NCBI RefSeq assembly: GCF_022539315.1
Contig: NC_066316.1
Span: 24,417,245-24,481,244, forward strand
Source of the DNA: Serinus canaria
Taxonomy: Eukaryota; Chordata; Aves; Passeriformes; Fringillidae
DNA: 64,000 bases
Direction of reading: 5' to 3'
The translations under genes were made by a program, and so were the position numbers. Position 1 is the stretch's first letter, and each line of letters starts with the position of its first letter. The notes beneath the pieces were generated by a model, which did not search any database, was not told the origin of the DNA, and saw only the letters and a program-made list of their open reading frames with translations. This document shows, one piece after another, positions 37,561 through 50,975 of the stretch.

Positions 37561-37602
37561 TTATTTAATTATACAATACTTTTTATTTAATTATACAATA
37601 CT
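37561..37602. repeat. 22-bp tandem duplication
   Basis: The unit ttatttaattatacaatact followed by tt is present twice, at 37561 and 37583, identical over the 20-base core. Confidence 0.9.
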
Positions 37603-40600
37603 ACTTAAACTCATGAAAAAGAAGGGGTGAAGAAGAAGGTAAAAAAGGATTAGCTTCTGCATTAAAACTTCAATCTTGTTTTATATATATTACTATATCT
37701 TAAATCTTTAAATGGAGCCCTGCCAGAGAGGGACATGGGATGAGGGATGCAGGAAGGGTTAGCTTGATGTGGGAAATGGGATTTCAGTGTCTGTGCAGAG
37801 GGAGGTGGCAGGAGCCAAGAGGCAGGGCATTGACAAGGATGATGTGGAATGATTCGATTTAAAGGTTTATCAGGAGAACTGGCTCTGCTAGTCCTGATTG
37901 AGTGCCCAGTGCCGGGCTGCCTGCGAGTTCCTGCTGTAATAGCCTGCAGGGGTGATCTTACACTCACATGCTAATAGTCCTGTTCCCAAGCCATGCTGCT
38001 TATCTCTTGCGTCTGGGTTTGAATGGAGACCTTAGGGAATTATTTATGGAGCGGGGATCCCACACAGCTGGGTTATCTCTGGCCATTTAAAACAATACAA
38101 AGAGTGTGGAGTGGGCAAAGGGGAGGAGTACCCCCTGCTGAGACACAGAGAAGAGGAATTAGACTCTCTGGAATGGAGGAAGAAGCTCCCTGTAGCAAAG
38201 ATGTTCTGTTCAAAGCATTTTTTTTCTTCTAGTAAATAAAATTGCAAACTAAATGCTGGAATCCCTCTTGCACACCTGAAAATACCCAATGAGTGCCTGG
38301 AAATACTACTGGCTAATAGTACTTGTGCAGCTGATTTCATCTTTGAAGCCAAGGCATTTTAGAATTAATGCAGTTCAATTAATTGAGTGCTTAATAGGAA
38401 GAAGGGACAAATTTAAGCTGCAAATTTTGGATGATGTACAGAGAAACTTAAAAGTTTTTAAAATGCTTCTGTTTCAAAAAAGAATAAATTAATTCCTTTA
38501 AGGGTGGTTTCTAAAGTTTTCACTGTTTTTGTGCTTTTTACCAAATAAGAGTATGTTGTTTTTAATAGACCAGACATACCAAAGGGAAACTATTAAACTC
38601 AAAGCTCAAACCTTTCAATGTTTAGGAATATGGAAATCTCAGGATTTTCAGTTTAAGCATGATTACAAGTAAAGAGGCAGATGAGAAACTCATTTACAAT
38701 CTGTTTGGATTTTTAATATAATGAAAGTTCAGGGTTGCTTAGATTTGGTGTATTGTGTTTTCCGGTTCTATAAATGCTCCCCATATAACTAAATTTTTTT
38801 TTCTTGTATTTAATTGATAAAAATATACCTTAGAATAGTGAAACTCAACTGTAATCTCGTGGGGAGGTGTTCTGTTACATCGTGGTACATGATTCTTCCA
38901 TTTATTATCTGAACCACTGCTGAATTTAAAAGTCCCTCATACAGCCAGAGATCTGCAGCAGTCATTTGAATGGTGCATCTGATTCTCTTGTTAGTGTTGA
39001 TGTAGTTGCAATGCTTTAATGTTGTTGTGAGAAGATAATAATCAATCCTTTTTTTAAAAAAAGTCAATATGAAATATTTTTAGAAAGTTCTTTATTCAAA
39101 TATTTCAGTTAAAAATTGGACAGCCAGATACTCTGAGGGCAGACTGATGTGTGTTTGTGAGGAATATCTGACAGGATAAACAGATTTTGTGTCCTATTGA
39201 GTTCCAAAAAATTTGGTTTGTAATTTGTTCTAAGTGATCACTTTTTTGATAGTTGCTGGATATTAACTGGACACATTAATACAGTAAGTAGTTCTTCTAA
39301 AAATAAAATTCAGAAAATATTGCCTTTTTATTCCTGAGTTCAGTGTTTCACAAATATTATCTGTCTAACCTTTTGTATCTAACTGGCTTTAAAAAATCAT
39401 GAGGCCTCATAATTTTGAGGCCATGTCAGTGTTCCCTTTGTGAGTGAAACAAAGTGTTGTTACAAGATTAAGGAAGTGGAATTAGAGTGAACCCAGCTGC
39501 TTAGGTGTGATCAAAGGAAGAGTTGCTTTTCTTGTGCATTCACAGAAGGTGACAACAGCAGCACCTTTAGGCTCTTCCATCAGTAGCATGTGAGGGAAAG
39601 GTTTTTGTGGAAGAAGCTGTCAACCATAAAGTTATTTTTGGGTGAGGTTGAGGAACTAGTGAGTCTACTGGCTTGCATACCTCCCTTGTTCAACATACAG
39701 CAAATTGGGAGTTCACAGTCAGTGTCTAAAACCAGGGTTCTTTTCAATTCAAGATAACTTTATGGGATCCACAGAGCAGAAAGCAAAGCTTGAAGTCTGG
39801 AATAAAAAAATACCTTTAGAGGCAAATACAAAAGGAGATGGTTATGCCTAACTCAGGTTTGCTTCTAGATGCCTAGGAACCTTGTAGAAATTGATTTCAC
39901 CAAGTTCTGTGTGAAATGCATTGAATTTTTATATTTGACTGAAAATCTGGTAAATCAGCAGCAAAATAAATGATAATTTCAAAATATTGGTTAGAATCTT
40001 TGTTCAACTATAAGATGATGGCTTTCTATTTCAATGCATTTTCAGAAGGAATGCACAGAACAAAAGATAAAACAAGTAGATTTAGGAGTTTCTATTTGTG
40101 GAAGCTGCAGTAGAATACCAAACAGAACAGGTGTGATGGTGCTAACCCAGTAAGACTCACCTTTATTGTCAGAACAGGAAAAAAAAAAAGGTGCTGAGGC
40201 TTATTCATCTCAGCTGAAAATGGATATTTAAAATTGATCAGATATTTAGATGAGATGAATCTCAACAAACAATAAAATTCCTTGTTAAATATGCTCAAAT
40301 ATATTTTGTTCTCAAATGGGCTTTCTGTTGGTTGCACTTTTAACTTTGGGTTAACATGATTTTTTTTTCTATAGTACCTTCTAAAAGTAGGAGCTGTTTC
40401 TTGGGGGTTAGCCAATTTAAACGTGGTAGTCTCTTGTCAGATTTGAAGTTTTTTTTTTTTTAAGCTCATACAGTAAATTTTGCACAATTAACTGTCAAAT
40501 GCTTGATTATCACAATCAGTAAAATACACTTTACAATGTTGTTCATGTCAAATTTTAATAGGATTATAATATCCTTTACATCACATTTGTCAATCTCACT

Positions 40601-43600
40601 TCTAAAGAGCTGAGTTATTGATTTTTGTGCTGTACAATTAAAAGCACGTTGATATAATTTTATCAGTTTTATTAGAAATTAAACAAAACACATGCAAACG
40701 ACCTCTTGATTCCTGTTTTCAGGAAGGAATTTGCTTCAGCCTGATCATGCATTTGCAAGGAAAATCTGTAGTTTAGGGCTGCAGCCACATGTACTACAAA
40801 ACCTCAGCTGGGTATTTAAAGCTTTGTATAAACCATAGTGTTTTATGAAGTGTTTTCAGTGATGTTATTTAAAAATACTTATTGCCTTCTGGTCCAATTT
40901 GTTGAGGTATTAAGTGCATGTATAATTTTGAACAAACAGATCAAATGTGCTGATGGAAATTTCTGAGCTTCAGTTCTCAGGTGATTCACAACTCCTATGT
41001 TAGCAGTCAAGGGTAAGATAGAAGAGTTGGAAATTGTGCTGTTTATCAATTAGATTTTACAGAAGCTGCTCAAAAGTTGAGATGAGTTCTGTGGGTTGTC
41101 CTGTTTGGGATAGTTGAAGTGGGTTTTTTCTGGTATTGTTTGGTTTCTTGTTCATTGATTGCTCTGAATTGTAAAAGCAGGTCTGCCTTTCTCAACTTTG
41201 ATTTATGCCTGAGGTCAGCCGAGTTTTTGGTCTTTGTTAAAGAAGAGCCATGATGCTCTGCTGTCTTTAGCTCCTTGAGGAGGCTTAGGCTGCTGTTATT
41301 AGTGTTCTGTTTGTCATGAAGCTCCTCTTTCTCTACAGCTTGAAGGAAATGGTTAAAGTGGCCCTGTGGCTGCAGTGCAGTAGGAATGGTTGTGCTGCCT
41401 GTTGGTGTGGCAGGTTGGGCATGATTGCTGTCAGAAAGATTTTGGTGCTAATAATAGCTGTAGAGCCTTGGCTGTGATTGTTCAAATCCTAAATGAGTTC
41501 TGCCAGGTAGTCAGCCTTATGAAGGGTACAGTTATTTATTGTGGGCTGTGTATGTGCTTATTATCCCCATGGGCACTCCAATCACTTTTGAAGCAGCAAC
41601 ATCTTAGTGTTTAATTGACTTTGCTGGTATTTTCTACCCCAGTAACTTCACCTAAAAGGACTCACTGTAAGTTCAGATGTTTGTTTCTTTGCTGTTTTAC
41701 TGCAAGTCTGATTTTTCTTCTAAGTTTATTCTGTAGAAGATGAAAAAACAAATAGCAGATGCAGATGAAATGTGGTTTTTTACATTTTAATAAGTCAAAA
41801 TACATTTCATCCTAAACAAAAAGTTCTTGTCTAAATTGTTTGCTTATGTTTATTCTCACAAAATGTTTTTTTTCTCTCTTTAGAATGCTTAAGTAACAGG
41901 GAATTTGCGTATTTTTAATATTAGGGTTTCTTAAAAAAAAAGCACAACCCAAAACTGCAGGACTGATTTAGTTTTAATTTAGTCTGGGTTTTGGTATGGG
42001 TGTTTTTTGTTTGTTTTTGTTTGTTTTGTTTGGTGGGATTTTTTGTTGATTTGTTTTTTTTTTTTTATTTTGAGAATAAATGTCTGCATTATAGTATCCC
42101 TTTTTCAAAGGCAAGTATTTCAAATACTATTAATATTCATATGTAGTATTCTACTGTTCTTTTATTTACACTCAGAATCATTTTCACCATGCTTTCCTGA
42201 AAACTCTGTTGCCTCATCTGTTGTTATTTCAGGAATTTCAGCAAAGCTGAAAACTGTTCTCTAGGATTTTGAGAAAGAGGCAGCCTCATTTGTTCCTTCC
42301 TTCCAGCACTGGGCATTTCCATAAACCAGCCATCCTTGGTGCTGCATTATGTAGAAGTTGGTCACTAATGTGTGTTTGCAGCTCAGTTTATTCTGAGCTC
42401 AAGTGCAATTTTTTCTGTTAATTTCTAGGAATTTAGAACATGAGGAATTTTAGCTCTGAGCATTTTGTGAGTGCTTGTCTTTTGATCATCAGTGATTAAA
42501 TTATAAGTACTGTAAGGCTGAACTCTGAGAAAGCTTTAAGGTCATAGGAGGCAGTTCTATTTCAAAAGGGATTTTTCAAGTGCAGAATGATGAAATGTTT
42601 TTATACATTCAAGCTCTAGAGGATAAGTGGTGGCTGGACTATGCATGTTTTATTGGCTTTAAAAATGCCCAGTAGCAGTTTAAATGCTTATAGACAAGTA
42701 ACAGGCCTTTGTCACATGATATCCTTCATTTATAGTCTCTGTGCATAGCCTGCTTTTCATTTCTACTCCTTATACATGTCTTACATTCATAAATTTTTAC
42801 CATGAGATTTGTGTAAACATAGGACTCCTTACCTGAATAATTGAAATCTGAATATACTTTTGTCAGGCAAGCTAAGGCAGAGGAGAGATTGGTTTGAAAT
42901 TGAAAGGTAAACAAATAATTTTTCTTTTGCCTGCACTTATCATCTAAGCTTTCTCATGTTATTTTGATCAGAGAAGTTATTTGCACATAACTGCATTATA
43001 TTTTTTGAAGAGTTAAGTGTAAATTCTTGAACTTCTGAATTTTTTCTATCTGTACTGGTCAGAATTTCTAATGATAAAAAAATTAAATAAAAATGAGTAA
43101 TGAGAATTTTATGCAGGATGAATATGCTGACTCCTTTAGTGAGGAAATAATGTTACTTTTCATCCAAGGAGAAAGCTCAGGTTTTGCATTAGATAGACAG
43201 GCTTAATGTCTGGACCTTTGTTCATATAAAGTACAGGAAAATTCAATGTGATTCTATTTTTCTCCTCTGCAAGTTAGAGAAGATGTTTGCAGACTGTCTA
43301 AATAGCAGCATGAGAATGTGATTCATGAGCAGAAACGTCGTTTTCACTGATTTGTTGCCTATTTTTACAAGAATGGTACACAAACAGCACATGAAACTAT
43401 ATTCCAAAAACCATTTAGGATTGCCTGCAGGTAGTATACTCCCAAAGAGTTATGGCAACAACCTGCTAAATGCTTGATCTGCCAAATCCATATTTCAGAG
43501 AAAAAAATTTCGTTGTGTTGCATACTAAACTCATCTAGGGGAGGATAACAACCAACAAGCCCCTCTCTCTTCCTCATCCTTGCAATGTTAGCTCAGAGAC

Positions 43601-46600
43601 ATTCCTGTTCCACCAGCACAAAACTGAACCCCAGGGGTGAAGACACTGGGCTGACTTCTCATGCTTGTGCTGAGCGTTAAGAACACGAGCCTTTACAAAA
43701 GCATTCGTGTTTATCTGCTTAGCTGCCTGCTGAGTCTGAGGAACTGACACCCATCAAAACTGGCTGGTTTCAGGAGGGTGCATGAATAAATGAATTTGCT
43801 TACTAGGAGGAATTCTGTGGTTGAAACTCTTGGTCTGGTGTCCAATTCTGTCCATGGATAGATCTACTGCCTTACTGTGACCAAAACCCCACAGCTAGAG
43901 ATTTCCTGTCCCATGGAATTAAGGATCCAGCAGCTGGCACCTCTGTTTTCCTGAAAGCTGGACTCATTTAGCACTCTGAGCACTGCAGGTGTTCAGTTTG
44001 CATGTTTGAATTGAACTCACAGCTGAATTACTTTTTCAGAAGGAGAATAAAAAGTTTTTTTGAAAAATAGTGCAAATCATGCAAAATTCAGAAATAAAAC
44101 TTTATACATCAGAGGTGTCTTTAAAATTAGATACCTCATCAACTGTTTTTCATTAAAAATTAAATTTGTATTGTTTCATTGTCAACAATTTTTAAAATAA
44201 AACCTAACTTATAGATTCATATTTCAGTTTCTTAATTATATATCGTATTGCAGTATTGTTATGTTTAAATTCAAAGAATTTCACTCTAAGAAGCTGTTTG
44301 AAAGTTATTTTCTTTAATTGGATACCAGAAGAAGAGAGAATCATGCTGAATCTGATGTACTGGTTATCTTTGGGGTATTTATTTGCAAGGAGTAAAATCT
44401 AAAAGACTAGGTAGATCTTTAATTTCTTGTACCTCATTTTAAATACAATTGGTTTGCTTTTGTTTTGTAAATTTTTTCTTCCTTTTTTTTAGAGTGGCAC
44501 ATCATGCTTTCATTTGTGACTAACTGAAATACAAGACTTCTAAACTTTTTTTAAAAGAAAAATCCTACTTTTTACTAGAAGAAAAGTAAGATGATAAATA
44601 AGGAATTGAATGATTGATGAAGCGTAAACCAGATGTATTTCTGACCATCTACTAATGTGTTCCAATAAAATTAGTCATCAGGGTTAGACAGGCTGTAATA
44701 AAATGGTAAGCAGTGACTAGAATAAGTTGGATATACTGGTATGTTATATCAGTTATTAAAAAAATTGCCTTCTCAGTACTTCTGAGAAGCTGTAATTGAT
44801 ATGCTGCAGGTGGAAAGGGAGGGTGACACCTTTAAAACTGAACTTCTCAGATGCACTGGGAATGGTGAAAGTAAAACTCCCCCATTCCTTTGTGAGCTGG
44901 GTTTTGCCATATAACAAATTAATGCTATGACAACTTTATCATCAGTTCAGTTTGAATGTCTTATACTTTGGTGTCAAATTCAACAATGTGTAAGATAAAT
45001 GTTGATCTGCCAACAGAGAAATTGCATCTGAAAGTGGTTTGCTAAGTTAAAAATCCTATGGGATGTGGTACAGGCATGATCAGCTAAGGACTGACAGCTC
45101 AAGTAAAACACAGAGGGTTGTTTATCTTATGTGATCCTCCTATACTAAAGCTTTCAGCACAGGCAAAGGAAGTCAACAAAATACTTATTCCTGAAATGAA
45201 CTTTTTAAGGTTTTTACAGCACTGCTTGACTGCCTCCATGGTTTGGTCTGTTTAAGTTACTTTCCCTGTTTGAGTGATTATATCCTGTCATGTAGGTGGA
45301 AAATCAGGAATTACATGGCTGTTTAAAGTGCAGCTTGGCAGACTCCACCCATTTTCTGGAAACCTCTATCTACCATTGTTGCAGTGATATTTAATATTGC
45401 AATTATTATATGTGTTTAGATTATTTTGATATAGATATTCCGTTGCTTGTCTCCTATTTATGTCTACTGCCATTACAAAATGCTGCTTGGCAATATTTGA
45501 GATTCACCTTTATCAAGAGTTCCAACACTTTATAGTAGCAATTGTGTAATTTTCTCAAATTGAAGTATGATCTGTAGTATTGCAATTTTTTAATTCTTTT
45601 TGCAAACTTGATTCAAAATACTTGTTTTGTTTGAATACTGGTGCTATGTTTGTATGATGTTTTCTCTTTGTGAGAAATATAATCTACCAGAGTAATGTTT
45701 GATCCCCAGACTGTCCTGAAATGGTTAACTAACATTAAAGGTATTTAAAAACTAAATATTTAAACAGATTGAAATGAAGTGCTCAGAGAATATTTATAAA
45801 ATGTAGAACATCACCCACAATGTATCTGTCACAGATGGAAGAAATGAATGTATTGACAGGTGTGCAATCGATAGAATAAGTTTATAGATCTAAAATCCTT
45901 TCCAAGATGCCAGAAATTAACAGTTTGTCTTCAGTATTGGATGTGAATTAGCTTGAACAGAAGCTGAAGTCCCATTAGACAGCCAATGCTTTATTGCCTG
46001 TGTATTGGAAGAAGGTAATTTACTGGGTTTTTCTGAGAATGTGACTGTGAAATTTGTTCCTGAAACATTAGCCAGACAGCATGGTACAGTTCTAACTTGT
46101 GTGTTTGGTAGGGATAAATATATACCACATGTTAATTTCTTTCCAGAATCAATGTGCTAGAAGTCATCATATATGATGGGATTTCAGAAGAGCCAGTGCT
46201 TGGTTTGCAGTCTGCTTCCAGTCTCTTAAGTGTACAGGTTATTTCATGTCTTGATGATCCTGTGCATGTTTAGACTGGCTGTTTTCATTAAGCCATAAGA
46301 AATAGCACAGACTGAAGTGATCTTCTGTGTGATCAGAGAGGGATCTACACAGCCTAGATTTTCAAAGGGAGTGGAATGGCTGGATCTGACCACAGGTTTT
46401 CATTCTTGCAGTAGGTTGTAAAAGTCACTGGCTACCAGCTAAACACAAGTGGTTTCACATGTTGGCTGAGGGAGGAACACTCCTATTCTAACACAGCAGG
46501 GAAAGACACTGATTCTGACTTGACTGATGTCATCTCTGGTGGCCACAAATGTGTTGGCTACGTCCCACAGGAAAATCTCCTCGTACTGGTAGCATAGGTG

Positions 46601-47283
46601 GTGCTTCCTCCATCAGCCTCTGAAATGTTTCTCATTTTACAGGAGGAGCTAGTGGTGTAGTAGGCAAGACAAGATCAAGTCTTTCTTGTGAATGTGAATC
46701 CTTGTACCAAATTCACACTTCACTGTTGTTCCATGCAGTACAAATCATATTCTTGTAACAATGTATATAGGGCAAAATGAGGTTTGGAAAGCATCCCCAC
46801 TGTTTCAGCCATGTGCATGTACACAAATTGTTTTGTTCACATAAATGAAGTTGGGAGATGATGATACACTATATAGTAACTTCCTTGTTTTTAGCAGTAC
46901 AGATAATGTATTGGCTGAAGAGGTTAAAAAATGCTTAAATACAGTAGACAGCATTTTTGCATAATGATTTATTTTTTCGGGGCAAAGAATACAAATTGGA
47001 TTGAATTTAATTGCTTAAGTTGATTAAGTGTAAAATTAAATTTAGTATGGCTGAAGTGCAACAGTAACTTTGATATACTAGACGAGCAATTTAAAGAAGC
47101 CACTGGTTGGTTACTTAGGGTATGGTTTCAACTTTATAATAACATTTTATTAAGGTTCATTGGTATTTCACCTCCTAAGAATGTCTCCTTAAATTGAAAT
47201 GCTGATGTTAAGGGAAGGTATTTATTTTGGTGATGCTGCATTATGGAATTTAACTGGATAACTGCTGATAATTGTTAATTGTA

Positions 47284-47300
47284 TGTGTGTGTGTGTGTGT
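47284..47300. repeat. (TG)n microsatellite upstream of exon D
   Basis: About eight TG units, roughly 100 bases before the exon D acceptor. TG runs near acceptors can influence splicing in some genes; no effect is shown here. Confidence 0.95.
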
Positions 47301-47403
47301 ATGTTTAAAAATGTACAATGTCTCTTTTAAACATCGTGCAAGAACTACACAAAGGAAAAACATTGTGAATAATGAGTGTTTTGTCCCATCTACCTTTTGA
47401 CAG

Positions 47404-47506
47404 GAGAATTAGATGACAGAGAACAGGCAAAGCTGGAAGTAAAAGTATGGGATCCAGATAGCCCCCTTACTGACCGTCAGATTGACCAGTTTTTAGTTGT
47501 AGCACG
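47404..47506 (+). CDS. MTA3: MTA3 internal exon D: ELM2 domain
   Basis: The exon is 103 bp: two bases completing glycine, 33 codons, and two bases of an arginine codon. It reads [20 protein letters not shown] and then [13 protein letters not shown](R). The acceptor is ccttttgacag and the donor gtaaga. The left intron is phase 1 and the right phase 2. It covers about residues 167 to 201. [14 protein letters not shown] is near-invariant in the MTA family and belongs to the ELM2 helix that contacts HDAC. The preceding acidic linker (ELDDREQAK) is the least conserved part of the coding sequence here; I recall ESDEREQSK in human. The exon sits alone between introns of 16.1 and 9.4 kb. Confidence 0.95.
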
Positions 47507-47807
47507 GTAAGATTAAAATCCTCTCGTAAAAAATCCTTTTCCTTTTTCTACTGACTATTCTTTCCCCTATATCGTGTTGCTCATCCTGTTTGCCATTTTG
47601 TGAGCCCTTCTCTTTCCCACAGTCAGCTAAAAGAGAAAATCAGACCATGAACCTTCATATATTTATTGAAGCTACCAGTACAGGACGCAGAAAAAGAAAG
47701 TGATTTTTGGAATAATGATACACTCCCTGTATTTCAGGTTATAGAAATTTGATACTTTAAATGTAGATATCTGTTTGCTTTCCCCTCAGAGTAAATTATT
47801 TCAGTGC

Positions 47808-47824
47808 TAATAATAATAATAATA
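47808..47824. repeat. (TAA)n trinucleotide run
   Basis: Between five and six TAA units in a row. Confidence 0.9.
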
Positions 47825-50800
47825 CAGTCTTGTGTTTTACAGTACTTGGAATTTCATAGTGTAAAACAGAGGTTAAGAGTAGAAATAAAGATAATGTTAA
47901 CAAATTAAATGGGTGTAGAACTTGCCACTTATGCATGTAAGCTGAATATTTATTTTGGATGAATATTGAAATAAAGTTTTGAAGTCATGTATTTCATTAG
48001 CGAAAAAAATCAAGTCAGCTCAATTTTATAAATTAACATGATTATGCAGATTTATGAAGACAATATCAAAGTGCTTTGAATTAATAAATACCTTTGGAAT
48101 TTATGTATCTACTTTAAAAAAAAAACTTGCTAAATTTGTAGGTTTCTTACTGAAGGACAATTTTACATTCATAGGATACAGCAGGTTTTGCCTTTCCTCT
48201 AATTCACAGTTACAAAGGTACTGTTCTAATGAGAACAGAGAACACAGTTCACATACAGATTTTATCCTGAAAAAAATCCATCTCCTCTCTTTTCTGTAAT
48301 CTGCTTGCTGGGTGCAATCTCAAATCTTTTTAGGCAAATAATCTTTTACATGGGTTCTAGTTTTTGGGATTTTTTTCTCTCTCCCTTTTGAAAAAAAAAT
48401 TCTGGAAAAAAAAAGAAAAAAAAAAGTTGCTCTATATTTTCTGCCTTATGTGTATAGTGATATGGGATGCTGATTTACTCATTTACAGTTCATGTGCTGA
48501 TTCACTTGATTTTTTTCCTTACTCTTCCACTTGGAGTGTTGTATCCTTCCTATAAAGTAGTAAAATTTTTTTAACCTGCCTTTGTTGAATTTTCAAGTGA
48601 GACAGAGGGGTTTAGGTGTTAACAGGTGTTCAGAGAGTTACAGGGTCTGGTAGATGTTCCACAGAAACCAAGAATCTGAACTACTTTTTCACCAGCAATA
48701 TAATACCTGGAGATGTATGGCCAGTTTATTATGGTGTGCCCTAAAGAAACATCTGGATGAAGACTGGGAATTTTGGAAGAGTGCATTCATTACTTTAAAA
48801 CTCCTCTACTCGCTGTTTCTCAGCCACTCTGGGGAGCTGAAGTAGTATTCTGTGGAGCCAAAAATGTTCCCAGAGGAATGTAGCAGTAAGAAGCCTGCTG
48901 GGAAGTGACAGAGAATAGTTAAATACATAAAGAAGAATATCCTTCTCTCCTCCTGTTGTTTAAGACATCCTTTGCAATGCTGTGCCCTGACCAAGACTGC
49001 ATTTTAAAGTCGATACATTTCTGTAAAGATGGTTTCTGTTATAGTGGATCATGGCTGATTAATTGTTGCTATCCAAGGTCTTGGGGTACATGGATATCAC
49101 AAGAGCAGTACCTGGTCTGTAATCAGGTATTACTCAGGTGCAGCTTTGTGGGTGTTCTTGCACAGAACTCCATTCATCTTTAGAAGTTGCTTTTCAACTG
49201 ACAGAAATGGTTTTCCAAGCTCCTGTATACTTGTATTCACAGGATGCTCTAAGTGGCTTCTGAGACAGATTTTTTATGAATTTCTGGAGAACCAGTTCTG
49301 TGATGATTTGGTGGCAGCTTTCAATTCAGGGTGTTGTGTGGTTACAGGATTTATACTGGGCCATTATGCAGGACCATTAAAAGCTGCTTGAGAGACAGTG
49401 GAGAGCTGGTATGATGTGGTGAACAGGGCTTACAGACACCTCTGCTAACTGCTAGCCTCAGCCTAACTGTGGTTCACTTGCATTGGCTGTGCCTGCTGGA
49501 TTTCCAGTTGGAACAATCTTTCTCTGGTTATGTTTAGTTCTGCAAATTTGAAAATACAACAAGAATAATTTTTTCTTAGGTACCTTCCCAGGTGTAGTTT
49601 TTGTTAAGTATGTGAATGCTATTGTGCTTGACATTTTAGAAGCATTTTCAAGTGATCCTTTTTAGATGCTGATTCAAAGGAATTGAGTATTTCTTCTCAT
49701 TTTTTCCCAAGTCTGATCTGGTTGAAAGAAGAGTTGCTTTTGTCCTTAATTGCTATAGCTTTTTCAATCTCACAGGCAGCTTTGTTGTTTTTTCAGAAAG
49801 TGTTTAAATATTGTTTTTATTTGTATTGCCCATTTACAAGTATATTTATATTTTACCTTGGACATGTAGCTTTCCCAGTCTTACAGGGTTTGTTTACTGC
49901 CTCAGGAATGAGAGGCCTTTTTCTCAAGGTTTATATGCCTGGTCAGTCTGGGCTTCTCACTAAGCTCTACTATTTAATATTTTCCTGGGTAGAAAGGAAG
50001 AATATGCCTATCCTGTGCAGAAATTAGAGGTAACAGTGCCCAAAAAATGGTGGAGATTTGGAAAAAAAGTGGAAGGATCCACAAACTTGGCCTCCCCAAG
50101 TAGTCTTTCCTGACACACAAATCTTGGAAATACCTTATTGCTGTTACTGAAACATAATTTAGGTAAAGACTCTTGCTTGAACTAGCAAAAGCATCTGTTA
50201 GGAGAAGCTTGAGGCCTCAGACTAATGTATTCTGGGTTTGAGTTGGCTTTTGGGTAATGTTTGTGCTGTGACAATGAAAAGTCCAACAGCATTTTCTACT
50301 GCATTCGAATGAGATACAGCTGCACCCACCAGTTTGCCTTCTGTGCTGTGCATTGGCCATGTGCTGTGTCTGCCAGCTTCAAAGGACAGGAGTTTGAGGA
50401 GCTGAAACAGCCATTTAGATCTGCTCACATTAGCAAATGGTTTAGTATAGCAAAAATGGGTGTGTAGAATTGAAACATTTGGTGCTGAGGGCCTAGTGTC
50501 CCCACTGCACATTTTGAGAAGATTTTTTTTAGTCATAACTCTAATCAAGTCCCGTGGACTAAATATCTGTGAGTGTGTGGAACTTCTAATAGGAACCCAG
50601 TTGGTATGCCATGAGATAAATTTTTGTTGTTGGTTAAAATGAAGTAGATAAAAACACTGGGTACAGTGTTCCTAATTTGAGCTCTGTTTCCTCCAGTCAT
50701 CAGTCTCTTATGATTTCTGATATACAAGGAGTACTTCATTTCATTTCATTGCCAGATCTTCTGTTCTTTTTCTAATTCTGTCCCAAGCTGCACAGTATTA

Positions 50801-50951
50801 GGAAATAGGAGCATTCCTATTGTCTATGTAACATAATAGTCTTGTCTTTTTTTGGGTTTTCAGAGTAAAAAAAAAGTCCTTCCCAGTCTCAAATGCAATA
50901 GGAGGTGTGGGCTCTGGTCTGGACAGATGCTGAGAGCTGAAGAAATGACCC

Positions 50952-50975
50952 TTTTTTTTTTTTTTTTTCTTTTTT
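50952..50975. repeat. Poly-T run with one C
   Basis: Seventeen T, one C, then six T, in intron D-E. Confidence 0.9.

Larger units (their letters stand above)
31332..47403 (+). other. MTA3: MTA3 intron C-D, 16.1 kb
   Basis: It runs from gtaaat to ttttgacag, phase 1. It contains poly-T runs, a 13-bp tandem duplication at 34508, a 22-bp tandem duplication at 37561 and a (TG)n run just before exon D. A motif-rich block lies at 35470-35670. Two GC-richer patches, about 37020-37140 and 37710-38200, have no recognisable content. No CR1 or LTR copy was recognised in this intron, in contrast to the upstream ones, although old diverged copies may have been missed. Confidence 0.9.

Noticed and set aside
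37838..37897. Possible C/D box snoRNA (GGATGATG ... CCTGATT with short flanking GGGCA/TGCCC)
   Set aside because: The C box has a mismatch, no internal C'/D' pair is evident, and the terminal stem is too far from the boxes.
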